64,000 nucleotides of DNA from the NCBI GenBank assembly GCA_016933045.1, contig JAFGBR010000069.1:62001-126000 (forward strand), given 5' to 3'. The first letter of the stretch is position 1; the number at the start of each line of letters is the position of its first letter. The translations under genes and the position numbers were made by a program. The stretch is from Marinilabiliaceae bacterium (GTDB lineage: Bacteria; Bacteroidota; Bacteroidia; Bacteroidales; Marinilabiliaceae). This document shows, piece by piece, positions 27,710-37,758 of the stretch. The notes below the pieces were generated by a model that worked only from the letters and a program-made list of their open reading frames with translations, did not search any database and was not told the origin of the DNA.

Positions 27710-28822
27710 ATGTCGTATAAGATATTATTGGTGTCGAGTGCGTTTTATCCCGAAATATCTCCACGAAGTTTTAGGGCAACAGAGCTGGCAAAGGAGTTTC
27801 ATCGTCAGGGACATGAAGTAACTGTAATTACCCGGTCGCGTAGTTTTAATTATGATTCATTTTTAAATGATTATACCTTTAAGTTAAAATTTTGGAGTGA
27901 AAATAAACTTCCTTTAATTCCAAACTTTAGCAACTCGTTTTTGCATGTTTTTTCAAGGGTATTAATGCGATTATTGTTAATGTTATTTGAATATCCTGCA
28001 ATAGAGGAGATGTTTAAAGTTAAAAACGCTTTGAAGAAAGAATCGGGGTATGATATATTGATTTCTTTTGCAGTTCCTTTTCCTGTTCATTGGGGTGTTG
28101 CCTGGAGCCGTAAACGTAAGCATCAGATTGCTCCTGTATGGATTGCAGATTGTGGAGATCCTTATATGGGAAACCGTTTGGATTCGTTTAAAAAACTTTT
28201 CTATTTCGGTTATATCGAAAAGTGGTTTTGCAAAAAAGCTAATTTTATTACAATTCCGGTTGAAAGTGCTAAGCCTGCTTATTATAAACAGTTTCATCAT
28301 AAAATAAAGATTATTCCGCAAGGATTTAATTTTAACCTTAATCAATTGCAGCTTCCTTTTACTAAAAATGATATACCCGAATTTGCATATGCAGGCGGTT
28401 TTTTAGTTGGAATTAGGGATCCCCGGTTGTTACTTAATTATTTGTCAGAAATAGAAAAACCTTTTCGTTTTTATGTTTATACTAATCAATTAAATATATT
28501 GCAAGAGTATATTCCGGTTCTTAAAGATAAACTTATAGTATCAAATTTTATTGAAAGGGATGAATTGATGAAAAAGCTATCAAAAATGGATTTTCTTGTA
28601 AATTTTGATAATAATACACAGTTAAACGTTCCGAGTAAACTTATTGATTATGCAATTACAGGAAGACCGGTTTTGAATGTTGGTAAAGATTTGATTAAAG
28701 ATGATGTTATTGATTTTTTAAATGGTTATTACGATAAAAGAATGAAACTTCCTAATCCGGAGCAATATCATATAAGCCGTGTGTCACTTAAGTTTTTAGA
28801 ACTCGTTAAAGAAAAGTTTTGA
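27710..28822 (+). CDS. Family 4-like glycosyltransferase
   Basis: The 370-residue GT-B fold enzyme has an N-terminal domain starting ILLVSSAFYPEISPRSFRA, with the pattern GHEVTVIT after the first helix. A C-terminal Rossmann domain contains FAYAGGF and NVPSKLIDYAITGRPVLNV, the donor-binding segment of GT4 proteins. It probably uses a nucleotide sugar to extend the repeat. Its stop codon overlaps the proposed TTG start of the polymerase gene (TTGA at 28819-28822), suggesting translational coupling. Confidence 0.85.
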   Translation: MSYKILLVSSAFYPEISPRSFRATELAKEFHRQGHEVTVITRSRSFNYDSFLNDYTFKLKFWSENKLPLIPNFSNSFLHVFSRVLMRLLLMLFEYPAIEEMFKVKNALKKESGYDILISFAVPFPVHWGVAWSRKRKHQIAPVWIADCGDPYMGNRLDSFKKLFYFGYIEKWFCKKANFITIPVESAKPAYYKQFHHKIKIIPQGFNFNLNQLQLPFTKNDIPEFAYAGGFLVGIRDPRLLLNYLSEIEKPFRFYVYTNQLNILQEYIPVLKDKLIVSNFIERDELMKKLSKMDFLVNFDNNTQLNVPSKLIDYAITGRPVLNVGKDLIKDDVIDFLNGYYDKRMKLPNPEQYHISRVSLKFLELVKEKF

Positions 28823-30087
28823 GTATAAGTTTACCTAATTATAGTATAAAAGTTGTAAAATCATTAAATAGTAAGCACTATTTAATGATGTTTTTGTTAT
28901 GGCCTTTTTGGGCATTTGTTATTGCATTATTTAACTATTCTCAAAAGGATTCTAAAAAAGTAGTTTACTTTTTTTTAATCTATTATGGGTTAAGTTTTGT
29001 TGTTCCCGGAGCCGAATTTTCATCGCAAGACTCTGTAAGGTATGCAATGAATTTTGTTGAAACAGCCAGTTTGCCTTTTAGTTATTTTTTTGATATTATG
29101 AAAGGGCTTAATTCTGCTGAGCAAACAACTATTGATATTGTTGCACCATTTATTGGTTTTGCTGTTTCGCGTTTTACAAGTAATTATGTTTTTTTGTTTG
29201 CTGCTTATGCGGCGGTTTTTGGTTTTTTTTACTTGCGTTCAATTAACCTCTTGCATAATAGATTTATTGATAGTGCAAGATGGGGGGCATTTGTTCATTT
29301 AGCTTTTTTTACATGGATTTTACCCATAACTTCGATTAATGGATTTAGGATGTGGACTGCTGCATGGGTTTTTTTTTATGGAGCATACCATGTTGTTTTA
29401 TATCGCGATGCTAAATATTTTTTATATACATTAGGTGCATGTTTGGTACATTTTAGTTTTATGACTGTTAATGCGGTTTTAATATTATACTACTTTGCCG
29501 GAAATAGAAATCTTATTTATGTGCCTGTTGTTATTTTGTCATTTATTGTTCCTTATTATTTAATGCCTGCTTTTCAGGCTATATCCGAATTTCTTGGTGG
29601 ACAAATATTGAATCGTTTTGAGGGATATTCAAGTACCGGATATGGAGCTTCGTTACAGGCTATGATGAATCAGTCATCGTGGTTTGTTAAATTATATAAT
29701 TCTTTGTTGTATAATTATATTTTAATAGGGATTGTTGTAATTCAGGTATGGTTTAGGAAACACATGAACAATAAACATGAGCGTAATCTTTTTAGTTTTA
29801 TTTTACTTTTTATTTCATTTGTTAATTTTAGTTCAGTTATTCCTTCTTTCTCGAGATTTCAGTTGATTTTTTATCTTTTTGGTATTTTGTATTTGTTTTT
29901 ATTTTTCTTGAAAGTACCTGATAATAAATTAAATATATTAAAAGTTGCAGGGGCATTTCCTATGTTATTATATGCTGCTGTAACGTTTCGTATTGGAGCT
30001 GATAGCATTAATGCATGGCTTATTTCACCCCTTTTGGGCTCGCCATTTTTTGCTCCGGTTATTTCTGTTGCTGATTTGTTGTTTTAA
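28819..30087 (+). CDS. EpsG-like polysaccharide polymerase (Wzy role)
   Basis: The 422-residue integral membrane protein has about ten hydrophobic segments and the EpsG-family periplasmic motif SSQDSVRYAMNF, followed by repeats of aromatic-rich helices. It most likely polymerises the repeat units exported by the Wzx protein. The start is uncertain: TTG 28819 overlaps the preceding stop and gives 22 hydrophilic residues before helix 1, while ATGs at 28885 and 28888 would start at helix 1. It is the only gene in the locus with polymerase-like topology, which supports the Wzy role despite low sequence conservation in such proteins. Confidence 0.82.
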   Translation: MSISLPNYSIKVVKSLNSKHYLMMFLLWPFWAFVIALFNYSQKDSKKVVYFFLIYYGLSFVVPGAEFSSQDSVRYAMNFVETASLPFSYFFDIMKGLNSAEQTTIDIVAPFIGFAVSRFTSNYVFLFAAYAAVFGFFYLRSINLLHNRFIDSARWGAFVHLAFFTWILPITSINGFRMWTAAWVFFYGAYHVVLYRDAKYFLYTLGACLVHFSFMTVNAVLILYYFAGNRNLIYVPVVILSFIVPYYLMPAFQAISEFLGGQILNRFEGYSSTGYGASLQAMMNQSSWFVKLYNSLLYNYILIGIVVIQVWFRKHMNNKHERNLFSFILLFISFVNFSSVIPSFSRFQLIFYLFGILYLFLFFLKVPDNKLNILKVAGAFPMLLYAAVTFRIGADSINAWLISPLLGSPFFAPVISVADLLF

Positions 30088-30102
30088 TAGATTCATATTG
30101 TT

Positions 30103-31242
30103 ATGCATGCTTTATTATCGAGTTTAAAAAGGAATGTATCTCATACAATTAAAAATATACCCGGGTGGAGAACAAATAAAAAATATGTTGTTTTTGAAAG
30201 CGATGACTGGGGAAGTATTAGAATGCCTTCTGGGGAAGCATATCGAAATATAATTAATGAAGGTGTTGATTTGATATCCGATGATGGAGCAAGGTTTAAT
30301 AAGTATGATACTTTGGCTTCGGTTGACGATATTTCGTGTTTGTATGATGTTTTAATGAGCGTAAAGGATTATAGCGGACGACCGGCCGTTATTACTCCGG
30401 TTGCTGTTGTTGCAAATCCCGATTTTGAAAGAATTGAAAAGTCAGGATTTTCGCATTATTTCTACGAGCCTTTTACCGAAACATTAAAAAAATATCCGAA
30501 TTGTTTTAACTCTTATTCTCTTTGGAAAGAAGGTATTGATAAGCGTTTGTTTGTTCCAGAATTCCATGGGCGTGAACATGTAAATGTAAAAGTGTGGATG
30601 CGGGCGTTAGCTAATGGAAATTATTTAGCACATTTGGGATTTCGGAATGGAATGTGGGGAATTTCATCAGCTGCTGATCCGGATGTGAGGCTGGAATTTC
30701 AGGCAGCATTCGATTTTTTTGATAAGCAGGATTTAAAGTATCAACAAGAGGTAATTGAAACAGGACTGGAATTATTTTATCAATTATTTGGGTTTAAAGC
30801 AAGTTTTTTTGTTCCTCCTAATGGACCTGTTAGTAGTGAGCTTTATGAGGTTTGTTTTAATAATGGCATCCGCTATATATCTATGCCAATGTTACAATTG
30901 GAGCCGTTGGGCAATGGATTGGTGAAAAAGAAATATCATTGGATGGGTCAGAAAAATAAGCAGGGTATAGTTTATTTAACACGTAATTGCTTTTTTGAAC
31001 CAAGTGATGTAAGTAAAAATTGGGTTGATAGCTGTTTGAGAGAAATTGATTTGGCTTTTAAGTGGAAAAAACCTGCAATAATAAGTTCTCATAGAGTGAA
31101 TTTTGTTGGAGGGTTGGATATTTCAAATAGAGATAATGGTATTTTGCAGCTTAAAACTCTTTTTCAATCTATTATTAAAAAATGGCCTGATGTTGAATTT
31201 GTTACATCAGCTGAACTTGGAAAGATAATAAATAATGACTAG
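30103..31242 (+). CDS. Polysaccharide (de)acetylase-like protein, copy 1
   Basis: The 379-residue protein belongs to a family often found in Bacteroidota glycan loci and named polysaccharide (de)acetylase. Its hallmark is ESDDWGSIRMPS (about 33-44), the equivalent of the NodB first Asp motif. Further features are EFHGREHVNVKVWM (about 154-167) and a late ISSHRVNF, which supply His residues for metal binding. There is no signal peptide or transmembrane segment, so it acts in the cytoplasm or on lipid-linked intermediates. The gene overlaps the paralogue at 31235 by 8 bases. It may remove an N-acetyl group to free an amine for the ligases in this locus, but activity is unproven. Confidence 0.75.
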   Translation: MHALLSSLKRNVSHTIKNIPGWRTNKKYVVFESDDWGSIRMPSGEAYRNIINEGVDLISDDGARFNKYDTLASVDDISCLYDVLMSVKDYSGRPAVITPVAVVANPDFERIEKSGFSHYFYEPFTETLKKYPNCFNSYSLWKEGIDKRLFVPEFHGREHVNVKVWMRALANGNYLAHLGFRNGMWGISSAADPDVRLEFQAAFDFFDKQDLKYQQEVIETGLELFYQLFGFKASFFVPPNGPVSSELYEVCFNNGIRYISMPMLQLEPLGNGLVKKKYHWMGQKNKQGIVYLTRNCFFEPSDVSKNWVDSCLREIDLAFKWKKPAIISSHRVNFVGGLDISNRDNGILQLKTLFQSIIKKWPDVEFVTSAELGKIINND

Positions 31243-32359
31243 TACTGGTTTAAAAATAAAAAAGGGTATTACCCAACGACTTATTAATGTTCCAGGATGG
31301 AGAACCTCGCGAAAAATTCTTGTTATCGAAAGCGATGATTGGGGTAGTATTCGTATGCCATCAACTGAAGTTTATAATAGGTTTATTGAAAATGGTTTTA
31401 AGATTGAGAATTCGCAATATAATAGGCTCGACTCATTGGAAAGTAATGATGATTTAACTTGTTTGTTCGATACTTTAACCCGTTTTAACGATAAAAAAGG
31501 GCATTCTCCGGTTATAACAGCTAATTGTGTGGTTGGAAATCCCGATTTTAATAAGATTCGTGAATCAGGATTTGAACAATATCATTACGAATCGGTGGAG
31601 GATACAATTAAAGATTACTCTAATCGTAATAAGGTATTAACGTTGTGGAAAGAGGGATGTGAAAAAGGATTTTTTCGTCCTCAGTTTCATGGACGTGAGC
31701 ATGTAAATGTTGTTCGATGGATGGAGGCTCTTAAAAGTCAAACTCCTGAGATGATGTTTACATTTGATAATAATACAACTTTTTCTGGAAGTGGTGATTA
31801 TAATTTTATGGAGGTTCTTGATTATAATACTTCTGATGATTTGGTTTTGATGAAAGATAGTTTGAAAGAAGGATTGGATTTGTTTGAGAAAATTTTTGGA
31901 TTTCGTTCTAAATCTTTCATACCCCCTTGTTATACATGGGATAGTAATGTTGAAAAAACACTTGCTGAAAATGGGGTTAAATATATTCAAGGATTGGTAA
32001 TTCAGTCAGTTCCAACCGGATCGTTTGGTAATTATACACGTAAGTACCATTTTATGGGAAGTAAAAATAAATTTGGTCAAACATATTTAATACGTAATAG
32101 TTTTTTTGAACCATCATTGGCCGAAAATAATGATCCTGTTGGAGAGTGTTTAAACCGAATTAATCTTGCGTTTAAGTGGCACAAGCCAGCAATAATAGGT
32201 TCTCATCGGTTAAATTATATAGGTTCTCTGGTTGAGAAAAATCGTTCTGATAATCTTCATCTGTTAACAGAGTTGCTAAGCAAAATTGTTAAGTTATGGC
32301 CCGATGTAGAGTTTATGTCAAGCGATCAACTTGGTGATTTAATTACAGGAAATAATTAA
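31235..32359 (+). CDS. Polysaccharide (de)acetylase-like protein, copy 2
   Basis: The 374-residue tandem paralogue of the preceding gene shares ESDDWGSIRMPS, QFHGREHVNVVRWM and a late IGSHRLNY. The ATG lies inside the end of copy 1 (8-base overlap), so both are translated from one message. The middle of the protein (about residues 165-215) differs markedly from copy 1, which points to different substrates rather than a recent duplication. Like copy 1 it has no export signal. The likely role is hydrolytic modification of an N-acyl sugar in the repeat unit, by family inference. Confidence 0.75.
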   Translation: MTSTGLKIKKGITQRLINVPGWRTSRKILVIESDDWGSIRMPSTEVYNRFIENGFKIENSQYNRLDSLESNDDLTCLFDTLTRFNDKKGHSPVITANCVVGNPDFNKIRESGFEQYHYESVEDTIKDYSNRNKVLTLWKEGCEKGFFRPQFHGREHVNVVRWMEALKSQTPEMMFTFDNNTTFSGSGDYNFMEVLDYNTSDDLVLMKDSLKEGLDLFEKIFGFRSKSFIPPCYTWDSNVEKTLAENGVKYIQGLVIQSVPTGSFGNYTRKYHFMGSKNKFGQTYLIRNSFFEPSLAENNDPVGECLNRINLAFKWHKPAIIGSHRLNYIGSLVEKNRSDNLHLLTELLSKIVKLWPDVEFMSSDQLGDLITGNN

Positions 32360-32386
32360 TAATAATCTGTTTTTTCATTCTAATTC

Positions 32387-33532
32387 ATGCAAAAAAATCA
32401 GTCTGATACTGTAAAAGTGTTATTAACCGGAGATTTTTGTCCAATAAACAGAATTGAAGAGTTGTCGTTAAAAGGTAATTATGAGTGTATTTTTAACGAT
32501 TTTATAGATGTTTTAAAAAGGGCTGATTATAGAATTGTTGATTTGGAATGCCCTTTGACAAATGCATTAAATGGACGAATCAAAACTGGTCCGTATCAAA
32601 AAGCACATCCAAAAACTATAGAAGCATTAAAATATGCAAATGTTGATTTGGTTGCCATGTCGAATAACCATATTATGGATTACGATAATGCAGGGATAGA
32701 GGATACTCTTGAGCTTTGTGAAAAAAATAATATTTCGTTTGTTGGTGTTGGTGAAGGATCAATAGATGCATCAAAACCTTTTATTAAGATAATAGGAGGA
32801 AAAAAAATTGCAGTGTTGAATTATTCTGATAATGAGTTTATTACAACACGTGATGGAGCTTATTGCGGAAATCCAATTGATCCTGTTAATTGTTTTAATG
32901 ATATTAGTGCGATAAGAGATGAGTGCGATATAATAATTGTTATAGTACATGCAGGTAACGAGTTTTATCATTTGCCTTCGCCACGAACAAAAAGGCTTTA
33001 TCGATTTATTGCCAATGTAGGGGCCGATGTTGTTGTATCGCATCATACTCATACATTTTCGGGATATGAAGTTTATAATGGGAAACCAATTTTTTATGGT
33101 TTAGGAAATTTTGTTTACGACTGGCCTGGAAAAATAAATTCGAACTGGAACGAAGGATATACTGTAGAACTGGTTATTTCCGATAAAATTGATTTCAATA
33201 TAATTCCACTAAAGCAAGGGAACGAAAAGCCGGGGGTATTTCAATTATCAGAAACAGAGAAGAAAGAATTTTATTCAAAAATAAATTCTTTGTCATCAAT
33301 TATTCTAAACGATGATGAGCTCGAAAAGCATTTTCAAAATTACTGTAAATCAGTATTCCCTATGTACGATGCTTTTATAGAGCCATATTTTGGTAAATAT
33401 ATTACTGCGCTTCAAAAACGTGGGTTTCTTCCCAAATTATTATCGCGTAAAAAACGGCTTCTTCATTTGAATCTTTCGCGTTGTGAATCGCACCGTGATG
33501 TGCTGTTACGATTGCTTAGAAAATTCGAATAA
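32387..33532 (+). CDS. CapA-family protein (metallophosphatase-like)
   Basis: The 381-residue protein has the CapA/PgsA fold motifs: LLTGDFCP (near residue 12), RIVDLECPLT (about 49-58), MSNNHIMDY (about 87-95), IVIVHAGNEFY (about 183-193) and VVSHHTHTF followed by IFYGLGNFVYDWP. These Asp, Asn and His residues match the calcineurin-like metal site. CapA proteins are needed for poly-gamma-glutamate synthesis in Bacillus and also occur in glycan loci. No signal peptide is visible. With ATP-grasp ligases and an AsnB in the same locus, a role in an amino-acid or peptidyl modification of the glycan is plausible but inferred. Confidence 0.85.
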   Translation: MQKNQSDTVKVLLTGDFCPINRIEELSLKGNYECIFNDFIDVLKRADYRIVDLECPLTNALNGRIKTGPYQKAHPKTIEALKYANVDLVAMSNNHIMDYDNAGIEDTLELCEKNNISFVGVGEGSIDASKPFIKIIGGKKIAVLNYSDNEFITTRDGAYCGNPIDPVNCFNDISAIRDECDIIIVIVHAGNEFYHLPSPRTKRLYRFIANVGADVVVSHHTHTFSGYEVYNGKPIFYGLGNFVYDWPGKINSNWNEGYTVELVISDKIDFNIIPLKQGNEKPGVFQLSETEKKEFYSKINSLSSIILNDDELEKHFQNYCKSVFPMYDAFIEPYFGKYITALQKRGFLPKLLSRKKRLLHLNLSRCESHRDVLLRLLRKFE

Positions 33533-33573
33533 AAGCATGATAAAGTATTAGAACCATTTTAGCATTTTAAATT

Positions 33574-35481
33574 ATGTGTGGAATTGTTGGCTATATAAAT
33601 ACAAATTCAGAACTGATTAAGGATACTTCGAGAATACTGTCAATGCTTGAGGCTCAAAGACATCGTGGACCTGACGATTCGGGCGTTAGGGCATTTAGTT
33701 TGCAGTCGTGTAAATCATTAGAGTTAAATAACAAAGTGCCAGCTTCAATTGATGGCGATTTTGAAGGTGTTTTGGGATTTAACAGGTTAAGTATACTCGA
33801 TTTGTCGGCCAATGGTCATCAGCCAATGGTGAGTTCTGATGGTAGTGTAATACTTGCTTTTAATGGGGAGATATATAATGCATTTGATTTTAAAGAGGAG
33901 CTTGAAACTTGGGGGTATAAGTTTAAAAGTTCTTCTGATACAGAGGTTATTCTTGCACTATATTTGAAATACGGGTTTGATGAGATGATTCTTAAACTTA
34001 ATGGTATGTTTGCCATTGTGATTGCCGATTTTCGAATGCAGCAAATGTTTGTAGCACGTGATCGATTTGGTATTAAACCCATGTATTTTATTTCAAACTC
34101 AAACGTATTTGCTTTTTCTTCTGAGTTGAAGTGTTTTAAATATCTTAATAATTTTTCGTTTCAACTAAACAGAAATAAACTCGATGAATATCTTTTGTTT
34201 CGAAATAATTTAAATGATACTTTGTTTGATGGTATTAAAGCATTAAAACCCGGGCATTATATATCGTATAATAAAAATAATGGCATAATCGTTAAACGTT
34301 TTTTCGATATTAATGCATACTCTCGGAATGTAACTGAAGGTGTAAATATTGAAACAGTAGGAAAAAGTCTGGAAGATTGGTTGGGTAAGAGTGTTAAAAG
34401 TCAATTAATGAGTGATGTTAAATTGGGGTGTCAGTTATCTGGCGGTATCGATTCTTCACTAGTTACATGGTTGGCCAACCGTAATTGTACAGATGGGAAT
34501 TTTGAATCAGTATCAATTGTTTTTGATAATGAACGTTTTTCCGAAGAAAAATATATAGATGTTGTTAGAGATAGACTTGGTATTCAGGCGCATAAATTTA
34601 TTTTAGACTCTGATTATTATCTGGATAATTTTGAGAAAGCGACTTGGCATTTGGAGGTTCCTCTTAATCATCCTAATACTATTGGTATTTACAAATTATC
34701 GCAACGTGCAAAAGATTACGTAACTGTGTTATTAAGTGGTGAAGGAGCCGATGAGGTTTTTGGTGGTTATTCATGGTTTTACGATGCTTGCTTTCCGTAT
34801 AGGAAAAGAAAATTGTTAAGTATTGTAAATAAGAATTTATCGAGCCCTAAAGATATTTTTAAATATTTTCAGGCTGATTTGCGATCGGTAATGGGTACTG
34901 CTTATGTAACACCCGAACTTGCTTCAAAACTTAATCCGGCATTTAACTTCAAAAATGCAACAACAGAGCGCAGATTGCTATATAATAATCTCGAAGGATC
35001 AGTTTTTGACCGACAGGTTAAATATGAATTTCAAACATATTTACCCGATTTGTTAATAAGGCAGGATAAAATGTCGATGGCTCATTCTATTGAAAACAGG
35101 GTTCCTTTTTTGGATAATGAGCTGGTAAAAAACTCGTTTAATATTCCCGAGAAATATTTGATGATTAAAAGAAATGGGAACATTAACTCTGAAAAATATC
35201 TGTTGAAAAAACTATCGGAGGGTGTTTTTGGGAAAGAATTCACATATCGTAATAAGATGGGATTTGGCATTCCACTTCGTGATTTCTTTAATAATAATAG
35301 GTTTAAAGAATATCTTAATGATAAAATCCTGTTAGGGATAAAGAATCGGGGAGTGTTCGATTACAATATGGTTTCGAAATGGTTACAAAATGTTAATGGG
35401 CTTAAATATACCGAGCTCGAAGCACTTTGGGTTGCAATTTCATTTGAGATTTGGTCGTCAATTTTTTTTAGCAAACAGTAA
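33574..35481 (+). CDS. AsnB-type glutamine amidotransferase of the glycan locus
   Basis: The 635-residue class II amidotransferase has Cys2 (MCGIVGY), RHRGPDDSG near residue 30, a glutaminase domain to about residue 215 and a synthetase PP-loop SGGIDSS at 289-295, then LSGEGADEVFGGY and ENRVPFLDNELV. Homologues in O-antigen loci (for example WbpS-type) amidate uronic acids. The dehydrogenase encoded at 16881 would supply such an acid here. It is a distinct, shorter paralogue of the protein encoded at 2627. Housekeeping asparagine synthesis is possible but less likely given 33 kb of surrounding glycan genes. Confidence 0.9.
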   Translation: MCGIVGYINTNSELIKDTSRILSMLEAQRHRGPDDSGVRAFSLQSCKSLELNNKVPASIDGDFEGVLGFNRLSILDLSANGHQPMVSSDGSVILAFNGEIYNAFDFKEELETWGYKFKSSSDTEVILALYLKYGFDEMILKLNGMFAIVIADFRMQQMFVARDRFGIKPMYFISNSNVFAFSSELKCFKYLNNFSFQLNRNKLDEYLLFRNNLNDTLFDGIKALKPGHYISYNKNNGIIVKRFFDINAYSRNVTEGVNIETVGKSLEDWLGKSVKSQLMSDVKLGCQLSGGIDSSLVTWLANRNCTDGNFESVSIVFDNERFSEEKYIDVVRDRLGIQAHKFILDSDYYLDNFEKATWHLEVPLNHPNTIGIYKLSQRAKDYVTVLLSGEGADEVFGGYSWFYDACFPYRKRKLLSIVNKNLSSPKDIFKYFQADLRSVMGTAYVTPELASKLNPAFNFKNATTERRLLYNNLEGSVFDRQVKYEFQTYLPDLLIRQDKMSMAHSIENRVPFLDNELVKNSFNIPEKYLMIKRNGNINSEKYLLKKLSEGVFGKEFTYRNKMGFGIPLRDFFNNNRFKEYLNDKILLGIKNRGVFDYNMVSKWLQNVNGLKYTELEALWVAISFEIWSSIFFSKQ

Positions 35482-35574
35482 AATTAATTTCGGAAGTTGA
35501 TTTATTGTAAGTAGTTTTATATAAATCAGTAGTTTATAAACGATCTGTTATTAATTTGATTAATTATTCATTTG

Positions 35575-36597
35575 ATGAAGATAGGTATACACCACACTAA
35601 AGGCACTTTTAGTGAACGATGGATTGCTTATTGTGAGCAAAATGCAATAGACTATAAAATAGTTAATTGTTACGATTCAGATATTGTACACCAGTTAGCT
35701 GATTGCGATGCTTTGATGTGGCATTTTAATCATAAAGATTCGAAGGATAGTAAGTTTGCAAAGCAGTTATTGTTTGCGCTTTATAGTGCTAATAAAAAGG
35801 TATTTCCCGATTATAAAACTATTTGGCATTTTGATGATAAAGTTGGACAGAAGTATTTACTTGAAGCACTTGATGTGCCGCTTGTTCCTTCGTATGTTTT
35901 TTATTCGAAAAATGAAGCATTATCATGGTTAGATAAAGTCTCTTTTCCTAAGGTTTTTAAGCTTAGAAATGGTGCTGGATCAGATAATGTAAAGTTGGTG
36001 AAAAACAAATCTACAGGAAAATCGCTTGTTAAAAAATCGTTTGGGAAAGGGTTTAAACAATACGATGCATGGAGCAATCTTAAAGAGCGTTATCGTAAAT
36101 ACAGGTTGGGTAAAACTACGTTGTGGAATGTTATGAAGGGTGTACTTCGTATTTTTCATACTACAGAATATGCAAGGGTTACAGGTAATGAGGTTGGATA
36201 TGTTTATTTTCAGGATTTTATTCCTGAAAATACTTTCGATATAAGGGTTATTGTAATTGGTAATAAGGCCTTTGCAATAAAACGATTGGTACGTGATAAT
36301 GATTTCAGGGCTTCGGGTAGTGGTTATATTTTGTATGAGAAGGAACATTTTGATGATGAGATTATTAGTTTGTCATTTCGGATTTCAGATAAAATCGATG
36401 CCCAATGTGTAGCTTACGATTATGTTTTTTCCGATGGAAAACCATTAATTGTTGAAATTAGTTATGGTTTTGCTATGGTTGGATATGATCCTTGTCCGGG
36501 TTATTGGGATAAGTCGCTTAATTGGCACGAAGGAACTTTTGATCCTTATGGATGGATGGTGGACGATTTGCTTTTAAGCATTGAAAAAAACAATTAA
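35575..36597 (+). CDS. RimK-like ATP-grasp ligase (1)
   Basis: The 340-residue protein has an ATP-grasp fold: PKVFKLRNGAGSDNVKLV (about 127-144, ATP-binding Lys and Gly-rich loop), YFQDFIPENTFDIRVIVIG (about 209-227) and a final IVEISYGFAMVGYD, where Glu and following residues would bind Mg2+. It resembles the RimK-type carboxylate-amine ligases, which make amide bonds from a carboxylate and an amine with ATP. ATG 35575 is used; the in-frame TTG just before it adds one residue. It directly follows the AsnB gene (about 90 bases), suggesting joint modification of a sugar carboxylate or amine. The substrate is unknown. Confidence 0.8.
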   Translation: MKIGIHHTKGTFSERWIAYCEQNAIDYKIVNCYDSDIVHQLADCDALMWHFNHKDSKDSKFAKQLLFALYSANKKVFPDYKTIWHFDDKVGQKYLLEALDVPLVPSYVFYSKNEALSWLDKVSFPKVFKLRNGAGSDNVKLVKNKSTGKSLVKKSFGKGFKQYDAWSNLKERYRKYRLGKTTLWNVMKGVLRIFHTTEYARVTGNEVGYVYFQDFIPENTFDIRVIVIGNKAFAIKRLVRDNDFRASGSGYILYEKEHFDDEIISLSFRISDKIDAQCVAYDYVFSDGKPLIVEISYGFAMVGYDPCPGYWDKSLNWHEGTFDPYGWMVDDLLLSIEKNN

Positions 36598-36636
36598 TTT
36601 CTTTGTTAAATCAAACCTCTAACAATTTATTTCTTA

Positions 36637-37731
36637 GTGAATCAAATAAAAAAGAAAATTTGTCTTGTTATTCCATCGCTTCAGGCAGGAGGTATGGAAA
36701 GGGTTATGTCGGAACTTGCTACCGATTTTTCTTATCGCACCGAATTTGAAGTTCATTTGGTTTTGTACGGAATTTCACGTCAAACTTTTTTTACTGTTCC
36801 TGAAAATGTAATTATATATAAGCCCGATTTTGGTTTTAATAATGAAAAAAGGCTTGTAAATACAGTTAGGACTTTATTTTTTTTACGAAAGACGATAAAG
36901 AGTATTAAACCACATACAATTCTGAATTTCGGTGAATATTGGAATAGCTTTGTTTTAATTGCATTATTTGGGTTAAAATTTCCAATATATGTATCAGACA
37001 GATGTCAACCAAATAAATCGTTAGGAAAGGTACACGATTTATTACGAAAAATACTTTATCCAAAGGCTACCGGTATTATTGCTCAAACAGAAAAAGCAAA
37101 AGATATTTATAAAGGTTTAAAACTCAATAAAAATATTGAAATAATTGGAAATCCAATAAGAGAAATACATTTGAGTAATGGCATTGAAAAAGAAAATGTT
37201 GTTTTAACAATTGGTCGGTTAATAAGTTCAAAACATCACGATAAATTAATTGAACTGTTTCTTAATATAGGCAATTCAAATTGGAAACTTGTAATCGTTG
37301 GGTATGATCATCTGAAACAGAAAAATTCTGAAAAACTGAGGCAGATAATAAGTGATAATAATGCTCAAGAGAGAGTGATACTTGCCGGAAAGCAAAATGA
37401 TGTTGAATCGTATTACTTAAAAAGTAAAATTTTTGCTTTCACATCCAGTTCCGAAGGATTTCCGAATGTTATTGGAGAGGCCATGTCGGCAGGTTTACCC
37501 GTAGTGGCATTTGATTGTATTGCAGGTCCTTCGGACATGATTACCGATGGAGTTAACGGGTATCTGATTCCTCTTTTCGATTTTGATGCGTTTCAAAAAA
37601 AGCTTGAGAAACTGATGGACTATGAATACCTTAGAAACGAGTTGGGTGTTAAAGCTAAAGAAAGCATTAAGAGATTTACAATTCCTGAAATAAGTAAGAA
37701 AACGCTTGATTTTATTCTTTCAGGAAAATAA
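36637..37731 (+). CDS. Family 4 glycosyltransferase (GTG start)
   Basis: The 364-residue GT-B fold enzyme has an N-terminal LVIPSLQAGGMERVMSELA acceptor-side motif and the GT4 donor motif SSSEGFPNVIGEAMSAGLPVV, with the E-x7-E pair. GTG 36637 is the best start, since the Rossmann strand begins eight residues later and no ATG precedes it in frame. It adds one sugar to the repeat at the cytoplasmic membrane face; donor unknown. It is 40 bases after the ATP-grasp gene and 27 before the epimerase gene. Confidence 0.9.
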   Translation: MNQIKKKICLVIPSLQAGGMERVMSELATDFSYRTEFEVHLVLYGISRQTFFTVPENVIIYKPDFGFNNEKRLVNTVRTLFFLRKTIKSIKPHTILNFGEYWNSFVLIALFGLKFPIYVSDRCQPNKSLGKVHDLLRKILYPKATGIIAQTEKAKDIYKGLKLNKNIEIIGNPIREIHLSNGIEKENVVLTIGRLISSKHHDKLIELFLNIGNSNWKLVIVGYDHLKQKNSEKLRQIISDNNAQERVILAGKQNDVESYYLKSKIFAFTSSSEGFPNVIGEAMSAGLPVVAFDCIAGPSDMITDGVNGYLIPLFDFDAFQKKLEKLMDYEYLRNELGVKAKESIKRFTIPEISKKTLDFILSGK

Positions 37732-37758
37732 TTTAAATAAAACTGAAAACTAAACGAT

